The notes: generated from the sequence alone by a model not told the origin. Positions 49,790-58,052 are shown, counted from the stretch's first letter. The stretch is 58,217 nucleotides of DNA from CAYHVH01 sp964360335 (GCA_964360335.1 CAYHVH010000003.1:1-58217), one strand, 5' to 3'. Made by a program: numbers and translations.

Positions 49790-50722
49790 TTATTTATATC
49801 TAAATCTCCCGTGGTATTTTTTGTGAATCTCTTTCAAGCGGCGGTTAGTGATGTGGGTGTAAATCTGGGTCGTGGTGATGGAAGCGTGGCCCAAGATTTC
49901 CTGCACCGAACGAAGATCGGCCCCGGCGGTCAAAAGGTCGGTCGCCATGGTGTGCCGGAGGGTGTGGGGGGTGATGTGGGGAGAAACGCCGGCCCGGAGC
50001 GCGTATTTTTTCATGAGCCGCTGGATGGAGCGGGGGGTGAGGGGGTTCTGGTCCTCGATGCCGAGTTCCCGGTTGTGCCGGACGAACAGGGCGGGGGAGT
50101 TGTCGGGGCGAGCTCCCAGATATTTGCGCAAAGCGTCCCGGGCCCGCTCCGAGAGAAACACGATCCGCAATTTATCACCCTTGCCTTTGACGGGAAATTC
50201 CTCTTTTTTGAGACTGACTTGCGCGCGCTTGAGCGAAGCCAGTTCCGCGACCCGCAGCCCGGTGGAAAATAAAAGTTCGAGGATGGCGCGGTCGCGCAAG
50301 CGCAAAAGTTCATCCGGTTCCTGAAGCGGGGCTTTTAGGAGTTTTTCCAAATCATCGCTTTCCAGAAACATCACTTGGCGGGCCGGGATTTTCGGCAGTT
50401 CCAGCTTTTCCGCCGCCAAGCTTTTGATGTCCCGCTTGGCCAAGTATTTGAGAAAGGAGCGCAGGGCGATGATGTGGTAGTTTTGGGTTACGAGCTTAAG
50501 CTCGTGGTTTCTTCTATCTTTAAGACGGTTGAGCCATAGCCGAAAGTTACGCACCAGGTCCAAATCAATGCCCTCGGGCCTTTTTACGCCTTTTTTGGCG
50601 CCAAATTCCAAAAACCGCTTGAGATACGAATCATAGTTGCGCAAGGTGAGTTTGGAGCGGTTCTTCTCGATCTCGAGATGCTCGAGAAATTCAGTTTTGA
50701 GTTTGTCGAGAGTATTTACCAT
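49790..50722 (-). CDS. Tyrosine recombinase, XerC/XerD-like
   Basis: A 310-residue recombinase from the ATG at 50722 (frame open eight codons further up, towards a repeat). The N-terminal SAM-like core-binding domain (LTLRNYDSYLKRFLEFG) is followed by the catalytic domain with Arg in TGLRVAELASLK, Lys in KGKGDKLRIVFL, HTLRHTMAT (HxxR), LGHASITTTQIYTH (His and Tyr). All six active-site residues are present. It may resolve chromosome dimers at dif or act on mobile DNA; being alone it could be the single Xer of the cell. Repeats cluster directly upstream. Confidence 0.9.
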   Translation of the reverse strand: MVNTLDKLKTEFLEHLEIEKNRSKLTLRNYDSYLKRFLEFGAKKGVKRPEGIDLDLVRNFRLWLNRLKDRRNHELKLVTQNYHIIALRSFLKYLAKRDIKSLAAEKLELPKIPARQVMFLESDDLEKLLKAPLQEPDELLRLRDRAILELLFSTGLRVAELASLKRAQVSLKKEEFPVKGKGDKLRIVFLSERARDALRKYLGARPDNSPALFVRHNRELGIEDQNPLTPRSIQRLMKKYALRAGVSPHITPHTLRHTMATDLLTAGADLRSVQEILGHASITTTQIYTHITNRRLKEIHKKYHGRFRYK

Positions 50723-50740
50723 GTTTGTTTCCATCATTTC

Positions 50741-50777
50741 CGTCATTGCGATCCCGACGTGTCGGGAGAAGCAATCT
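50741..50777. repeat. Palindromic repeat, family B
   Basis: CGTCATTGCG ... CCCGAC/GTCGGG ... GAAGCAATC, about 37 bp, at the upstream end of the recombinase gene. Confidence 0.85.
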
Positions 50778-50824
50778 ACTCCCTCTTGCTCCCGTCATTC
50801 GATGGGACAGGTCTCCCCGAAATA

Positions 50825-50870
50825 CCCCTCCCCAGGCGTGGGGAGGGTGCCCGAAGGGCAGGAGAGGTCG
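50825..50870. repeat. Palindromic repeat, family A
   Basis: CCCTCCCCAGG/CGTGGGGAGGG, then GGCCCGAAGGGC-like inner arm and GAGAGGTCG. Confidence 0.88.
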
Positions 50871-51180
50871 AACCGCAATGGCTCTTAAAACCTCTCTCCA
50901 GCTCTCCCCCCATTCGGCCTCCCGTTCAGGGTCTGAGACCCTTCAGGGTCGAACGACGAGCTCATGGCCGAGAGGTCGCCTGGGGAGGGTGGTAAGTAAG
51001 GAAGAAGACAATCCGGGAGACAAAGAGGGGGTAGATTGCTTCGTTCTCCGCCCAAGGCGGACGCCTCGCAAAGACTTTTTAGAAAGGGTCGCACAATATT
51101 AGTGTAGCAGGATTTCCCCCTTCCTGTCATTCCCGATCCGATCGGGAATCCAGATATCTAAAATCAGGTCAATCTAGCGC
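50871..51180. other. Repeat-rich region without a clear gene
   Basis: It contains a reversed family A remnant (50970-50992: GAGAGGTCG then CCTGGGGAGGG), a family B pair (51031-51075: GATTGCTTCG...CTCGCAAAGAC with GCCCAAGGCGG), and GTCATTCCCGAT/ATCGGGAAT (51127-51150). The frames open here are repeat-derived and have no domain character. Confidence 0.65.
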
Positions 51181-51209
51181 TTGACGGAATCTTAGGTTTA
51201 TGCTAGCAT
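51181..51209 (+). promoter_or_regulatory. Promoter, TTGACG-N17-TAGCAT
   Basis: TTGACG (51181-51186), 17 bp, TAGCAT (51204-51209), TGC before the -10. A leader of about 60 nt ends with GAAGGAGGG before the ATG at 51277. Confidence 0.7.
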
Positions 51210-51276
51210 TGAGTGTCCTTAGATCCGGCATGTTCGTTTGCGGTTGACCGGATCGGGAAATGAAGGAGGGATACTC

Positions 51277-52059
51277 ATGTCTCAACATGGGGATACCTTA
51301 AGTCCAAGCGGGCGCTGGATTCAGTTGCTCGCAACTGTGGTACAACAGTTTCCTCGGCACATTTCGCCGGCTCAGATGAAGTATCTGAACGGTCATCCGT
51401 CCGCGGTTGGCACGATGCTCGCCAGGGTTTTTGTGCCGATGTTCATTTCGCCGGCCGAGCAGTTCGAGCTCGTGCGGCAGCGTAACGCCAAGCGTGGCTG
51501 GGGCTTCACCGACGAGGATTTCTCCTGCCTCGGCGAACCGCCGGCCTGGCCTGACGATGACCTCTATGCTGTGGTTCTTGAGGTTTCGCTGGACTCTATC
51601 CAGCAGACTTTCGAGGAGGCCTGGCTGTGGGCGGCAGAGGCCCAACGTGACTACCGGCGACACCGGCGCTGGCCGGAGCTTTCCTCCGATGAAAGGGGCC
51701 TGCGGCTTCTCGTCGGAATCGAGCATAAACGGGGCCTACGCTGGCGGGTCGTGGACTTGGGAGCGAACTGGGACAAGAAGGACGGGATCGCTCCCCGGAA
51801 TGTGCGCGATCCCAAGAGATCGCCCCACTCCGCTATCCTCTGGGCGGCGGCTCTCTTTCCGGCTTGGGTTCGGGCCATCGACGGTGTGAATGTGCCGAAC
51901 GTCTGGATCCCCGGTTATGAGGCTTCTGTTTCCGACCACATGCCTTGGACGGAGGTGCCCCGCTTGCAGGTCAGTTTCGGCAATGGGGAGGTCAGTCTAG
52001 ATACCCACTCTCGCGGTAGCTGCTTCGGTGGCTTAGCGGTGCCGGAGTTCCGGGAGTAA
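51277..52059 (+). CDS. Hypothetical protein, CPR-type, function unknown
   Basis: A 260-residue soluble protein counted from the ATG at 51277, which has AAGGAGGG 6 bp upstream (the frame is open 13 codons further up). Segments such as FPRHISPAQMKYLNGHPSAVG, WGFTDEDFSCLGEPPAWPDDDLYAVVLEVSL, GLRWRVVDLGANWDKKDG and HSAILWAAALFPAWVRAIDG are clear but match no family I know. Trp and Pro are frequent. Its own promoter and terminator make it a single-gene unit. Confidence 0.68.
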   Translation: MSQHGDTLSPSGRWIQLLATVVQQFPRHISPAQMKYLNGHPSAVGTMLARVFVPMFISPAEQFELVRQRNAKRGWGFTDEDFSCLGEPPAWPDDDLYAVVLEVSLDSIQQTFEEAWLWAAEAQRDYRRHRRWPELSSDERGLRLLVGIEHKRGLRWRVVDLGANWDKKDGIAPRNVRDPKRSPHSAILWAAALFPAWVRAIDGVNVPNVWIPGYEASVSDHMPWTEVPRLQVSFGNGEVSLDTHSRGSCFGGLAVPEFRE

Positions 52060-52085
52060 TATCGGGCTTCGCATCTCGGTTTTTT

Positions 52086-52142
52086 GGGACCTTGGATTTT
52101 CTGGACCTTCACGTCTGGAAATCCCTGGTCCCTCTTTTTTTT
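52086..52142 (+). terminator. Rho-independent terminator
   Basis: GGGACC (52086-52091) pairs with GGTCCC (52127-52132) in a long interrupted stem (GGATTT/AAATCC, GGAC/GTCT inner arms) followed by TCTTTTTTTT. Confidence 0.88.
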
Positions 52143-52228
52143 GCGAAAATTGCTCGAGCGAGCGAAGCCGAGTCGAGAAGTTCCCTCTGATACTTTTGAC
52201 TCCGCTCAGGAGGTAAATTTCCGGCCGT

Positions 52229-52257
52229 TTGCGGTTTTTTTTTGCCCGTGTTAAACT
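52229..52257 (+). promoter_or_regulatory. rpsO promoter, leaderless
   Basis: TTGCGG (52229-52234), 17 bp, TAAACT (52252-52257), then 6 bp to the ATG at 52264. Transcription would begin at the start codon. Confidence 0.6.
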
Positions 52258-52263
52258 TTAGCC

Positions 52264-52530
52264 ATGCTAGGCAAGAAGGAAAAGGACAACTTAATTAAAA
52301 AATTCCAGACGCACAAAGGGGATACCGGCAGCCCGGAGGTCCAGATTGCGATTTTGACGGAAGAAGTTGAGCAGGTGGCTAAGCATTTAAAGACGCATAA
52401 AAAGGACAATCACTCCCGGCGCGGGCTTCTCAAGATGGTGGGGAACCGGCGTCGGCTTCTGCGTTACCTGGCCGAGGAAGATGTGAAGCGTTACGAAAAA
52501 ATTCTGGAAAAGTTGAAGCTGAAGAAGTAG
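52264..52530 (+). CDS. rpsO: 30S ribosomal protein S15
   Basis: An 88-residue S15, full length. DTGSPEVQIAILTEEVEQVAKHLKTHKKDNHSRRGLLKMVGNRRRLLRYL is the conserved core binding 16S rRNA helices 20-22. Upstream pnp is the usual neighbour, and here it lies 222 bp downstream. The start is only 6 bp from the -10, so the classical S15 autoregulatory leader cannot be present. Confidence 0.97.
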   Translation: MLGKKEKDNLIKKFQTHKGDTGSPEVQIAILTEEVEQVAKHLKTHKKDNHSRRGLLKMVGNRRRLLRYLAEEDVKRYEKILEKLKLKK

Positions 52531-52550
52531 TTCTTTAATTAATAAAAACC

Positions 52551-52601
52551 TGGATTCCCGCCGGAGTTTACCCCGTACTTGATACGGGGCGGGAATGACA
52601 G
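52551..52601. repeat. Palindromic repeat GGATTCCCG/CGGGAATGACA type
   Basis: ATTCCCG (52554-52560) and CGGGAAT (52590-52596), inner arms CCCCGTA and TACGGGG. A similar copy is at 51127-51150. It is the only stem before pnp that could stop rpsO, but there is no T-run. Confidence 0.75.
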
Positions 52602-52638
52602 GATAAGGACAAAGTTTCCGCTGGGAAAGAACTGATAA

Positions 52639-52721
52639 CTACGAAAGTACGAATTTGTTACGAAAGTACGAAAACTCCAACTTACCTTTCGTAATTTCGT
52701 ATCGGTTTCGTAAGTTCGTAG
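52639..52721. repeat. Repeat cluster, family D (TACGAAAGTACGAA)
   Basis: Two direct units TACGAAAGTACGAA followed by two inverted units TTCGTAATTTCGTA and TTCGTAAGTTCGTA, making a long dyad just before pnp. A related cluster is at 55390-55427. Confidence 0.85.
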
Positions 52722-52752
52722 CAGGTTTGCCGGCAGGAAACAAAAAAGTCAA

Positions 52753-54969
52753 ATGACGAAAAGTGAATATTCCGTGACCGCCGAAGTCGGAGGGAAGTCT
52801 TGGCATTTCTCAACCGGCAAACTTGCTCCCCAGGCCTCGGGGTCGGTTCTGGTCCGAGTCGGGGATACCGTGGTAATGGCCACGGCGGTTCTGGCCAAAG
52901 AACAGCGCGCGGGCATTGACTACCTGCCGCTTTTGGTGGACTACGAAGAGAAACTCTACGCCGCCGGGAAAATCAAAGGCAGCCGCTGGGTGAAGCGCGA
53001 AGGGCGGCCGTCGGACGAAGCGGTTCTTTCGGGTCGCGTCATTGACCGGAGCCTCCGGCCGATGTTTGACGGCCGGATTAGAAATGACATTCAGGTCGTG
53101 GTTACGGTCCTGTCGGTAGATGGAGAAAACGACCCGGATATTATCGGGCTAAATGCGGCTGCGGCGGCGGTTGCCATTTCGGAAATCCCCTGGGACGGCC
53201 CGATTGCTGGCGTGCGGGTAGGGAAAATCAAGGATGAGTTCGTGCTTAACCCTTCTTTCACGAAGACCGCAAACGAGAGCGTTCTCGATTTGATTGTTTC
53301 CGGTACGGCCGAGCATATCATCATGGTGGAAGCGGGGGCGAGGGAGGTTTCCGAGGAGGAAATTCTCTCGGCCGTGGCTTTTGCCCAGAAAGAACTCAAA
53401 AAAATTACTGTAGCCATTGATGAGCTCGCCGCCCAAGCCGGCAAGGCAAAAATTGCCCTTCTTCTGTTTACTCCCAGCGAGGCGGTCAGAAACCAAGTGC
53501 AAACATATGAACCGCGGCTTCGGGAAGCGCTGTTTCGGCCCGCAAAACCAGAACGAGAGGAAGCCCTCTACCGGCTGCATCAGGAGGTCCAGAAGGCCGT
53601 CGCCGGTGAGGATGAGCATTTGCGGCTGGAGGTGAATGCCGTTTGGGAGGAGCTCATGAAAAAAATCATTCAGAGCAGTATCCTGCAAGAGGAAAAGCGG
53701 CTGGATGGGAGGCAGCCGGCGGAAATCCGCCCGATTAGCTGCGAGGTGGGACTCTTGCCCCGGGTGCACGGCAGCGGCCTGTTCCAGCGGGGCGAAACCC
53801 AGGTTTTGACGACGGTGACCCTTGGTGGTCCGGGCGACGAACAGCTCCTGGAGGACTTGGATACGGAAGAGGAGCGGAAGAAGCGATATATGCACCATTA
53901 CAATATGCCGGGATTTTCGAGCGGCGAGGTCGCTCCCATGCGCTCGCCTGGCCGCCGCGAGATCGGCCATGGGGCTTTGGCCGAGCGAGCGCTTTTGCCG
54001 ATGATCCCGCCCAAAGAAAGTTTTCCCTATACGTTGCGCTTGGTTTCCGAGGTGCTCTCCAGCAACGGCTCGACCTCCATGGCCTCGACTTGCGGCTCGA
54101 CCTTGGCCCTGATGGATGCGGGCGTGCCGATCAAAGCCCCGGTGGCGGGGATTGCGATGGGTCTGGTACTCGACAAGCAGAGCAAGACTTATAAAATTTT
54201 GAGCGATATCCAAGGCATTGAGGACGGCACCGGGCATATGGATTTCAAAGTCGCGGGCAGTAAAGCCGGTGTCACCGCGCTCCAGCTCGATATCAAAGTC
54301 AAAGGCTTGACTTTGGAAATTTTGACCGACGCCCTAGCTGCCGCTCACACCGGCCGGATGTTGATTTTGGAAAAAATCCTCGAGGCCATAAACGCCCCAC
54401 GTCCGAGCATGTCGCAGTATGCGCCGCGCATCGTGTCGTTCAAGATCAATACCGAGAAAATCCGCGAGGTTATCGGCCCCGGCGGCAAAACCATCAATGC
54501 GATTATTGCCGAGACCGGGGTGAAGATTGACATTGAAGATGACGGTACGGTGATGGTCACGTCCACCAATCAGGAGGCGTCGAAGAAGGCCGTGGACTGG
54601 ATTGAAAATCTTACCCGCGAGGTAAAAGCCGGCGAAGAATTTCAGGGACGGATCACTCGGATTATGGACTTCGGCGCGTTTGCCGAGATTTTGCCCGGCC
54701 AAGAGGGTTTGATCCACATTTCGGAGTTGGCTCCTTTTCGCGTCGACCAAGTTACGGACATTGTCCAAATCGGGGACATCGTGCCGGTGAAAGTCGTGAA
54801 TATCGACGAATTGGGGCGGATTAATCTCTCGCGCAAGGCGCTTCTGCCGGGGGCGGAGAACACTCCCTCATCGCCAGCGCCGCACCACGGCTACGGCGAC
54901 CGGGGGCCAGGGCGCGGGAGGGGAGGTCATGGCCGACCGCCACGGCGGTTCGGCGGCCCGCGCAGCTAA
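52753..54969 (+). CDS. pnp: Polyribonucleotide nucleotidyltransferase (PNPase)
   Basis: A 738-residue exoribonuclease that phosphorolyses RNA 3' to 5'. Domains in order: RNase PH 1 (about 10-215), linking helices (about 215-320), RNase PH 2 with GHGALAERALLPMIPP and SSNGSTSMASTCGSTLALMDAGVPI (about 325-555), KH (KIREVIGPGGKTINAIIAETG) and S1 (FQGRITRIMDFGAFAEILPGQEGLIHISEL). The Gly/Arg-rich tail (GYGDRGPGRGRGGHGRPPRR) is disordered and basic. Follows rpsO as in most bacteria, with two repeats between. Confidence 0.97.
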   Translation: MTKSEYSVTAEVGGKSWHFSTGKLAPQASGSVLVRVGDTVVMATAVLAKEQRAGIDYLPLLVDYEEKLYAAGKIKGSRWVKREGRPSDEAVLSGRVIDRSLRPMFDGRIRNDIQVVVTVLSVDGENDPDIIGLNAAAAAVAISEIPWDGPIAGVRVGKIKDEFVLNPSFTKTANESVLDLIVSGTAEHIIMVEAGAREVSEEEILSAVAFAQKELKKITVAIDELAAQAGKAKIALLLFTPSEAVRNQVQTYEPRLREALFRPAKPEREEALYRLHQEVQKAVAGEDEHLRLEVNAVWEELMKKIIQSSILQEEKRLDGRQPAEIRPISCEVGLLPRVHGSGLFQRGETQVLTTVTLGGPGDEQLLEDLDTEEERKKRYMHHYNMPGFSSGEVAPMRSPGRREIGHGALAERALLPMIPPKESFPYTLRLVSEVLSSNGSTSMASTCGSTLALMDAGVPIKAPVAGIAMGLVLDKQSKTYKILSDIQGIEDGTGHMDFKVAGSKAGVTALQLDIKVKGLTLEILTDALAAAHTGRMLILEKILEAINAPRPSMSQYAPRIVSFKINTEKIREVIGPGGKTINAIIAETGVKIDIEDDGTVMVTSTNQEASKKAVDWIENLTREVKAGEEFQGRITRIMDFGAFAEILPGQEGLIHISELAPFRVDQVTDIVQIGDIVPVKVVNIDELGRINLSRKALLPGAENTPSSPAPHHGYGDRGPGRGRGGHGRPPRRFGGPRS

Positions 54970-54971
54970 CT

Positions 54972-55026
54972 TGTCATTGCCTGCCTGCGGTAGGCAGGCG
55001 AGGAGCGAAGTGACGAAGCAATCCAC
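54972..55026. repeat. Palindromic repeat, family B
   Basis: GTCATTGCC, TGCCTGCGGTAGGCAGGCG hairpin, GAGGAGCGAAGTGACGAAGCAATCC; it starts 3 bp after the pnp stop. A second stem CCCCCTATCCCG/CGGGACAGGGGG follows at 55042-55070. Confidence 0.85.
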
Positions 55027-55105
55027 CCCCACTTCATCTCCCCCTATCCCGTTTGACGGGACAGGGGGAGAAAAGAGAGGGGGTCGCTCGCAAAGACCCG
55101 TAAAC

Positions 55106-55153
55106 AAAACCCCGGCACCATTCCGCCCGAGGCGGATTATGCCGGGGTTTTTG
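55106..55153 (+). terminator. Rho-independent terminator after pnp
   Basis: CCCCGGCA (55110-55117) pairs with TGCCGGGG (55140-55147), inner CCGCC/GGCGG, with TTTTT following. Confidence 0.88.
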
Positions 55154-55442
55154 ACTCCTTGCTCACTTGCGTTTGATTAAGGGTCTGTTGCTCATCCCCG
55201 TTGCCAAGCCAAAGCTTGGCCTTTCGTTTTCCTATTTATTTTTCAAAGAGCAGTTGGTTTTCTCTTCCCTCCCAATTTGTCTCTCCCGCCCCTCACTTGG
55301 TTTGAGGAGGAGCGTACAGCCGTATTGCTTAAGCACTTTCATCGTAGGCCTCTTTGGGAATTTGTCAAGAGGATAAGGCGATACTAATATACGAATGCAT
55401 CCGAATGATACGAATAGATGCGAATAACCCATACTTTAACCA
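55154..55442. other. Intergenic region before tgt with family D repeats
   Basis: 289 bp without a supported gene. It holds a GCCAAGCC/AAAGCTTGGC hairpin at about 55201-55220 and, at 55390-55427, the units TACGAATGCATCCGAATGATACGAA-like TACGAAT, CCGAAT, TACGAAT, GCGAAT spaced about 8-10 bp apart. CATACT lies 10 bp before the tgt ATG and may be a -10. Confidence 0.5.
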
Positions 55443-56732
55443 ATGGAATTTTTTAAGATCGTCAAAAAAGACAACAAAAGTCAAGCCCGAACGGGATTGA
55501 TTTCTACTCCGCATGGTGTTGTCCACACCCCGGCTTATCTTCCGATTGGCAGCAAGGGGAGTATCAAGGCCGTAACTGCCGAGGAGCTGAAGTTTTGGGG
55601 GGCGGAGATGATTTTGGCCAATACTTATCATCTTTGGCTGCGGCCCGGTGATACCCTAATTCACAAAGCCGGGGGGTTGCACAAATTCATGGGCTGGGAC
55701 GGTCCGATTTTTACTGATTCGGGAGGATTTCAGGTTTTTAGTTTGGGGGAAAAGCGGCGCGTCATTGCGAGCCTGCCTCGTCGGCAGACAGGCGAAGCCC
55801 CGTCTGCCGGACGGGCAGGGAAGCAATCCCAAGATCGGGGGATTGCCGCGCGCCTTTCAGGCGCTCGCAATGACAGAGATATAGACATGCCGACCCCGCT
55901 TTTGAAAAAAATCACGCAGAAGGGCGTGGAGTTTCAAAACGAACTCGACGGCACGATGCATCTTCTCACCCCCGAATCCTCGCTGCAAATCCAGTCCAAC
56001 CTCGGCTCCGACATCGCCTTAGTGCTGGACGATGTGCCGGGACTGCCGGCAGCCGAAGAGCGGATCCGAAAGTCCTTGGAGTTGACCCTGCATTGGGCGG
56101 CCCGGGCCAAAGCCCATTTTGAAAAAATTGTTGAAAGCAGTATCAATCCGGGGCAACGATTGTTGGGAATCGTCCAGGGCGGGGACTACCAGGAGCTGCG
56201 AAAAAAATCCATCGGGGCGCTCAAGGAGATTGGGTTTGACGGTTATGGCATTGGGGGACTGGCTGTGGGCGAGGATGAAGAAACTATGTATCGGGTCGTC
56301 AAATTCACTTCACCTTTGCTTGAGGAAGACAAGCCCCGGCACCTTTTGGGGGTGGGCTACCCCGAGCAGATTATAAAGGCGGTAAGCTTCGGGATGGATA
56401 CTTTTGATTGCGTGATTCCCACCCGCAACGCCCGCCACGGCCAGCTGTTCGTCAATAAAAAAGGCGGGGGCTACGAGGTTATTAGTATTAAGAACAGAGA
56501 GTTTGCCGAGGACTTCACCCCGGTGGACAATACCTGTTCCTGCTACGGCTGCACGCATCACAACCGCGCCTACCTGCGCCACTTATTTGCCGTCAAAGAG
56601 CCGCTGTCGGTCAGACTGGCGACCATGCACAACTTGCGCTTCTATCTCGACCTGATGGAAAAAGTCCGCCGGGCGATTGAGTTTGATAGTTTTGAAGAAA
56701 TGATGGATAATTATAAAGTCAAAAGACTATGA
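55443..56732 (+). CDS. tgt: Queuine/preQ1 tRNA-ribosyltransferase (with in-frame repeat)
   Basis: A 429-residue enzyme exchanging guanine-34 of tRNA for preQ1. TDSGGFQVFSL carries the active-site Asp92; the nucleophile is in FDCVIPTRNARHG; the Zn site is NTCSCYGCTHHNRAYLRHL. Typical length is about 370-380 residues; the surplus is residues about 106-147, encoded by a family B composite repeat (55760-55878) 14 residues after Asp92. The frame is kept and both sides continue normally (VFSLGEK ... PTPLLKKITQKGVEFQNELDG). The stop overlaps the glyS start by 4 bp. Confidence 0.95.
   Translation: MEFFKIVKKDNKSQARTGLISTPHGVVHTPAYLPIGSKGSIKAVTAEELKFWGAEMILANTYHLWLRPGDTLIHKAGGLHKFMGWDGPIFTDSGGFQVFSLGEKRRVIASLPRRQTGEAPSAGRAGKQSQDRGIAARLSGARNDRDIDMPTPLLKKITQKGVEFQNELDGTMHLLTPESSLQIQSNLGSDIALVLDDVPGLPAAEERIRKSLELTLHWAARAKAHFEKIVESSINPGQRLLGIVQGGDYQELRKKSIGALKEIGFDGYGIGGLAVGEDEETMYRVVKFTSPLLEEDKPRHLLGVGYPEQIIKAVSFGMDTFDCVIPTRNARHGQLFVNKKGGGYEVISIKNREFAEDFTPVDNTCSCYGCTHHNRAYLRHLFAVKEPLSVRLATMHNLRFYLDLMEKVRRAIEFDSFEEMMDNYKVKRL
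55760..55878 (+). repeat. Composite palindromic repeat, family B, inside tgt
   Basis: CGTCATTGCGAG at the left, CTCGCAATGACAG at the right, with internal CTGCC/GGCAG arms, a GAAGCAATCCC/GGGGGATTGCC centre and CGCGCC/GGCGCT arms. About 119 bp, read as residues about 106-147 (e.g. RVIASLPRRQTGEAPS). Confidence 0.92.
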
Positions 56733-58051
56733 GTGTGACTTTAGAAAAAATTGTAAATTTATGCAAACGCCGTGGGATAATCTTCCCCGGGTCGGAGATC
56801 TATGGGGGGTTAGCAAACACTTGGGATTATGGCCCCTTGGGGGCGGAACTTTTGAATAACCTCAAGGCGTTGTGGTGGAAGAAGTTTGTGACCGAGCGCG
56901 AGGATGTGGTGGGCCTTTCGTCCGGGGTTTTAATGAATTCCAAAGTCTGGGAGGCCTCGGGGCACCTGAAAAGTTTTACTGATCCTTTGGTGGAGTGCAA
57001 AGTTTGCCATCTCCGGTTTAGGGCGGATCAGGAGGAATTCAAAAAGCATGAACACCGAGATTTCACCAAGCCCCAGGATTTTAATTTGATGTTCAAGACT
57101 TTCGTGGGGGCGGTGGAGGATAAAGCTCACGCCACGTATCTCCGGCCGGAAACCGCCCAAGGGATGTTTGTGAATTTTCCGCAGATTGTTGATACCTCTC
57201 GGGTCAAGGTTCCCTTTGGAATCGCCCAGATTGGCAAATCGTTCCGAAACGAAATTACGGCCGGCAATTTTATTTTTCGCACCATCGAATTTGAAATCGC
57301 TGAAATCGAATACTTTGTCAAGCCCGGAAACGATGAGGAAGCGTTCGAGCAGTGGCTTTCCTTCATGCAAAAATTTTTGACCCTTGAGTTGGGCTTGAAA
57401 AAAGAGCACTTGAGGCTTTACGAGCATCCCAAAAAATCTTTGGCCCATTACAGTAAGCGCACGGTTGATATCCAATACCAATTCCCGTGGGGCTGGGATG
57501 AGCTCTGGGGCCTGGCTAATCGCACGGATTTTGATTTGGGTCAGCACGAAAAACTTTCCGGCAAGTCCATGAAGTATCGCGACCCGGACAGCAACGAGGA
57601 GTATATCCCTTACGTGATTGAACCGACAGGTGGGATCGAGAGGACTCTTCTGGCCGTACTGCTTGACAGCTATACCGAGGTCAAGGGTGGCCGGACGACG
57701 ACCACGGAAGCGACTAAAGAGATTGAGGTTGTTTTGAAGCTCTCGAAGGTCTTGGCGCCGGTGAAGGTTGCGGTGCTTCCTTTGTCTAAAAAGCCGGAAC
57801 TTATCAAAGTCGCGCGGGGTATTTTTGACGAGTTAAAAATGCACTGGCCTTGCCAATATGACGAAGTTGCCTCCATCGGCCGCCGTTACCGGAGACAGGA
57901 CGAAATCGGCACACCGTATTGTATTACCGTAGATTTTGAGAGCTTGGAAGACAAGAGAGTGACGGTGCGGGACCGGGACAGCATGAAGCAGGAGAGGATT
58001 CCTATTGCGGATTTGGCGAGGCATTTAGCAGATAAGTTGGGGGATTCGTAG
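56729..58051 (+). CDS. glyS: Glycyl-tRNA synthetase, alpha2 (dimeric) type
   Basis: A 440-residue class IIa synthetase charging tRNA-Gly. SLEKIVNLCKRRGIIFPGSEIYGGLANTWDYGPLGAELLNNLK is the eukaryote/archaea-like start, with motif 2 in RNEITAGNFIFRTIEFEIAEIEYF and motif 3 in GGIERTLLAVLLDSY. CKVCHLRFR marks the small insertion domain. The C-terminal anticodon-binding domain (VAVLPLSKKPELIKVARGIFDELK) is complete. Its reading frame overlaps tgt by 4 bp. Confidence 0.96.
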   Translation: MSVTLEKIVNLCKRRGIIFPGSEIYGGLANTWDYGPLGAELLNNLKALWWKKFVTEREDVVGLSSGVLMNSKVWEASGHLKSFTDPLVECKVCHLRFRADQEEFKKHEHRDFTKPQDFNLMFKTFVGAVEDKAHATYLRPETAQGMFVNFPQIVDTSRVKVPFGIAQIGKSFRNEITAGNFIFRTIEFEIAEIEYFVKPGNDEEAFEQWLSFMQKFLTLELGLKKEHLRLYEHPKKSLAHYSKRTVDIQYQFPWGWDELWGLANRTDFDLGQHEKLSGKSMKYRDPDSNEEYIPYVIEPTGGIERTLLAVLLDSYTEVKGGRTTTTEATKEIEVVLKLSKVLAPVKVAVLPLSKKPELIKVARGIFDELKMHWPCQYDEVASIGRRYRRQDEIGTPYCITVDFESLEDKRVTVRDRDSMKQERIPIADLARHLADKLGDS

Positions 58052-58052
58052 A

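Noticed and set aside
53149..54237. 362-codon open frame opposite pnp
   Set aside because: Shadow of pnp, whose RNase PH domains are intact on plus.
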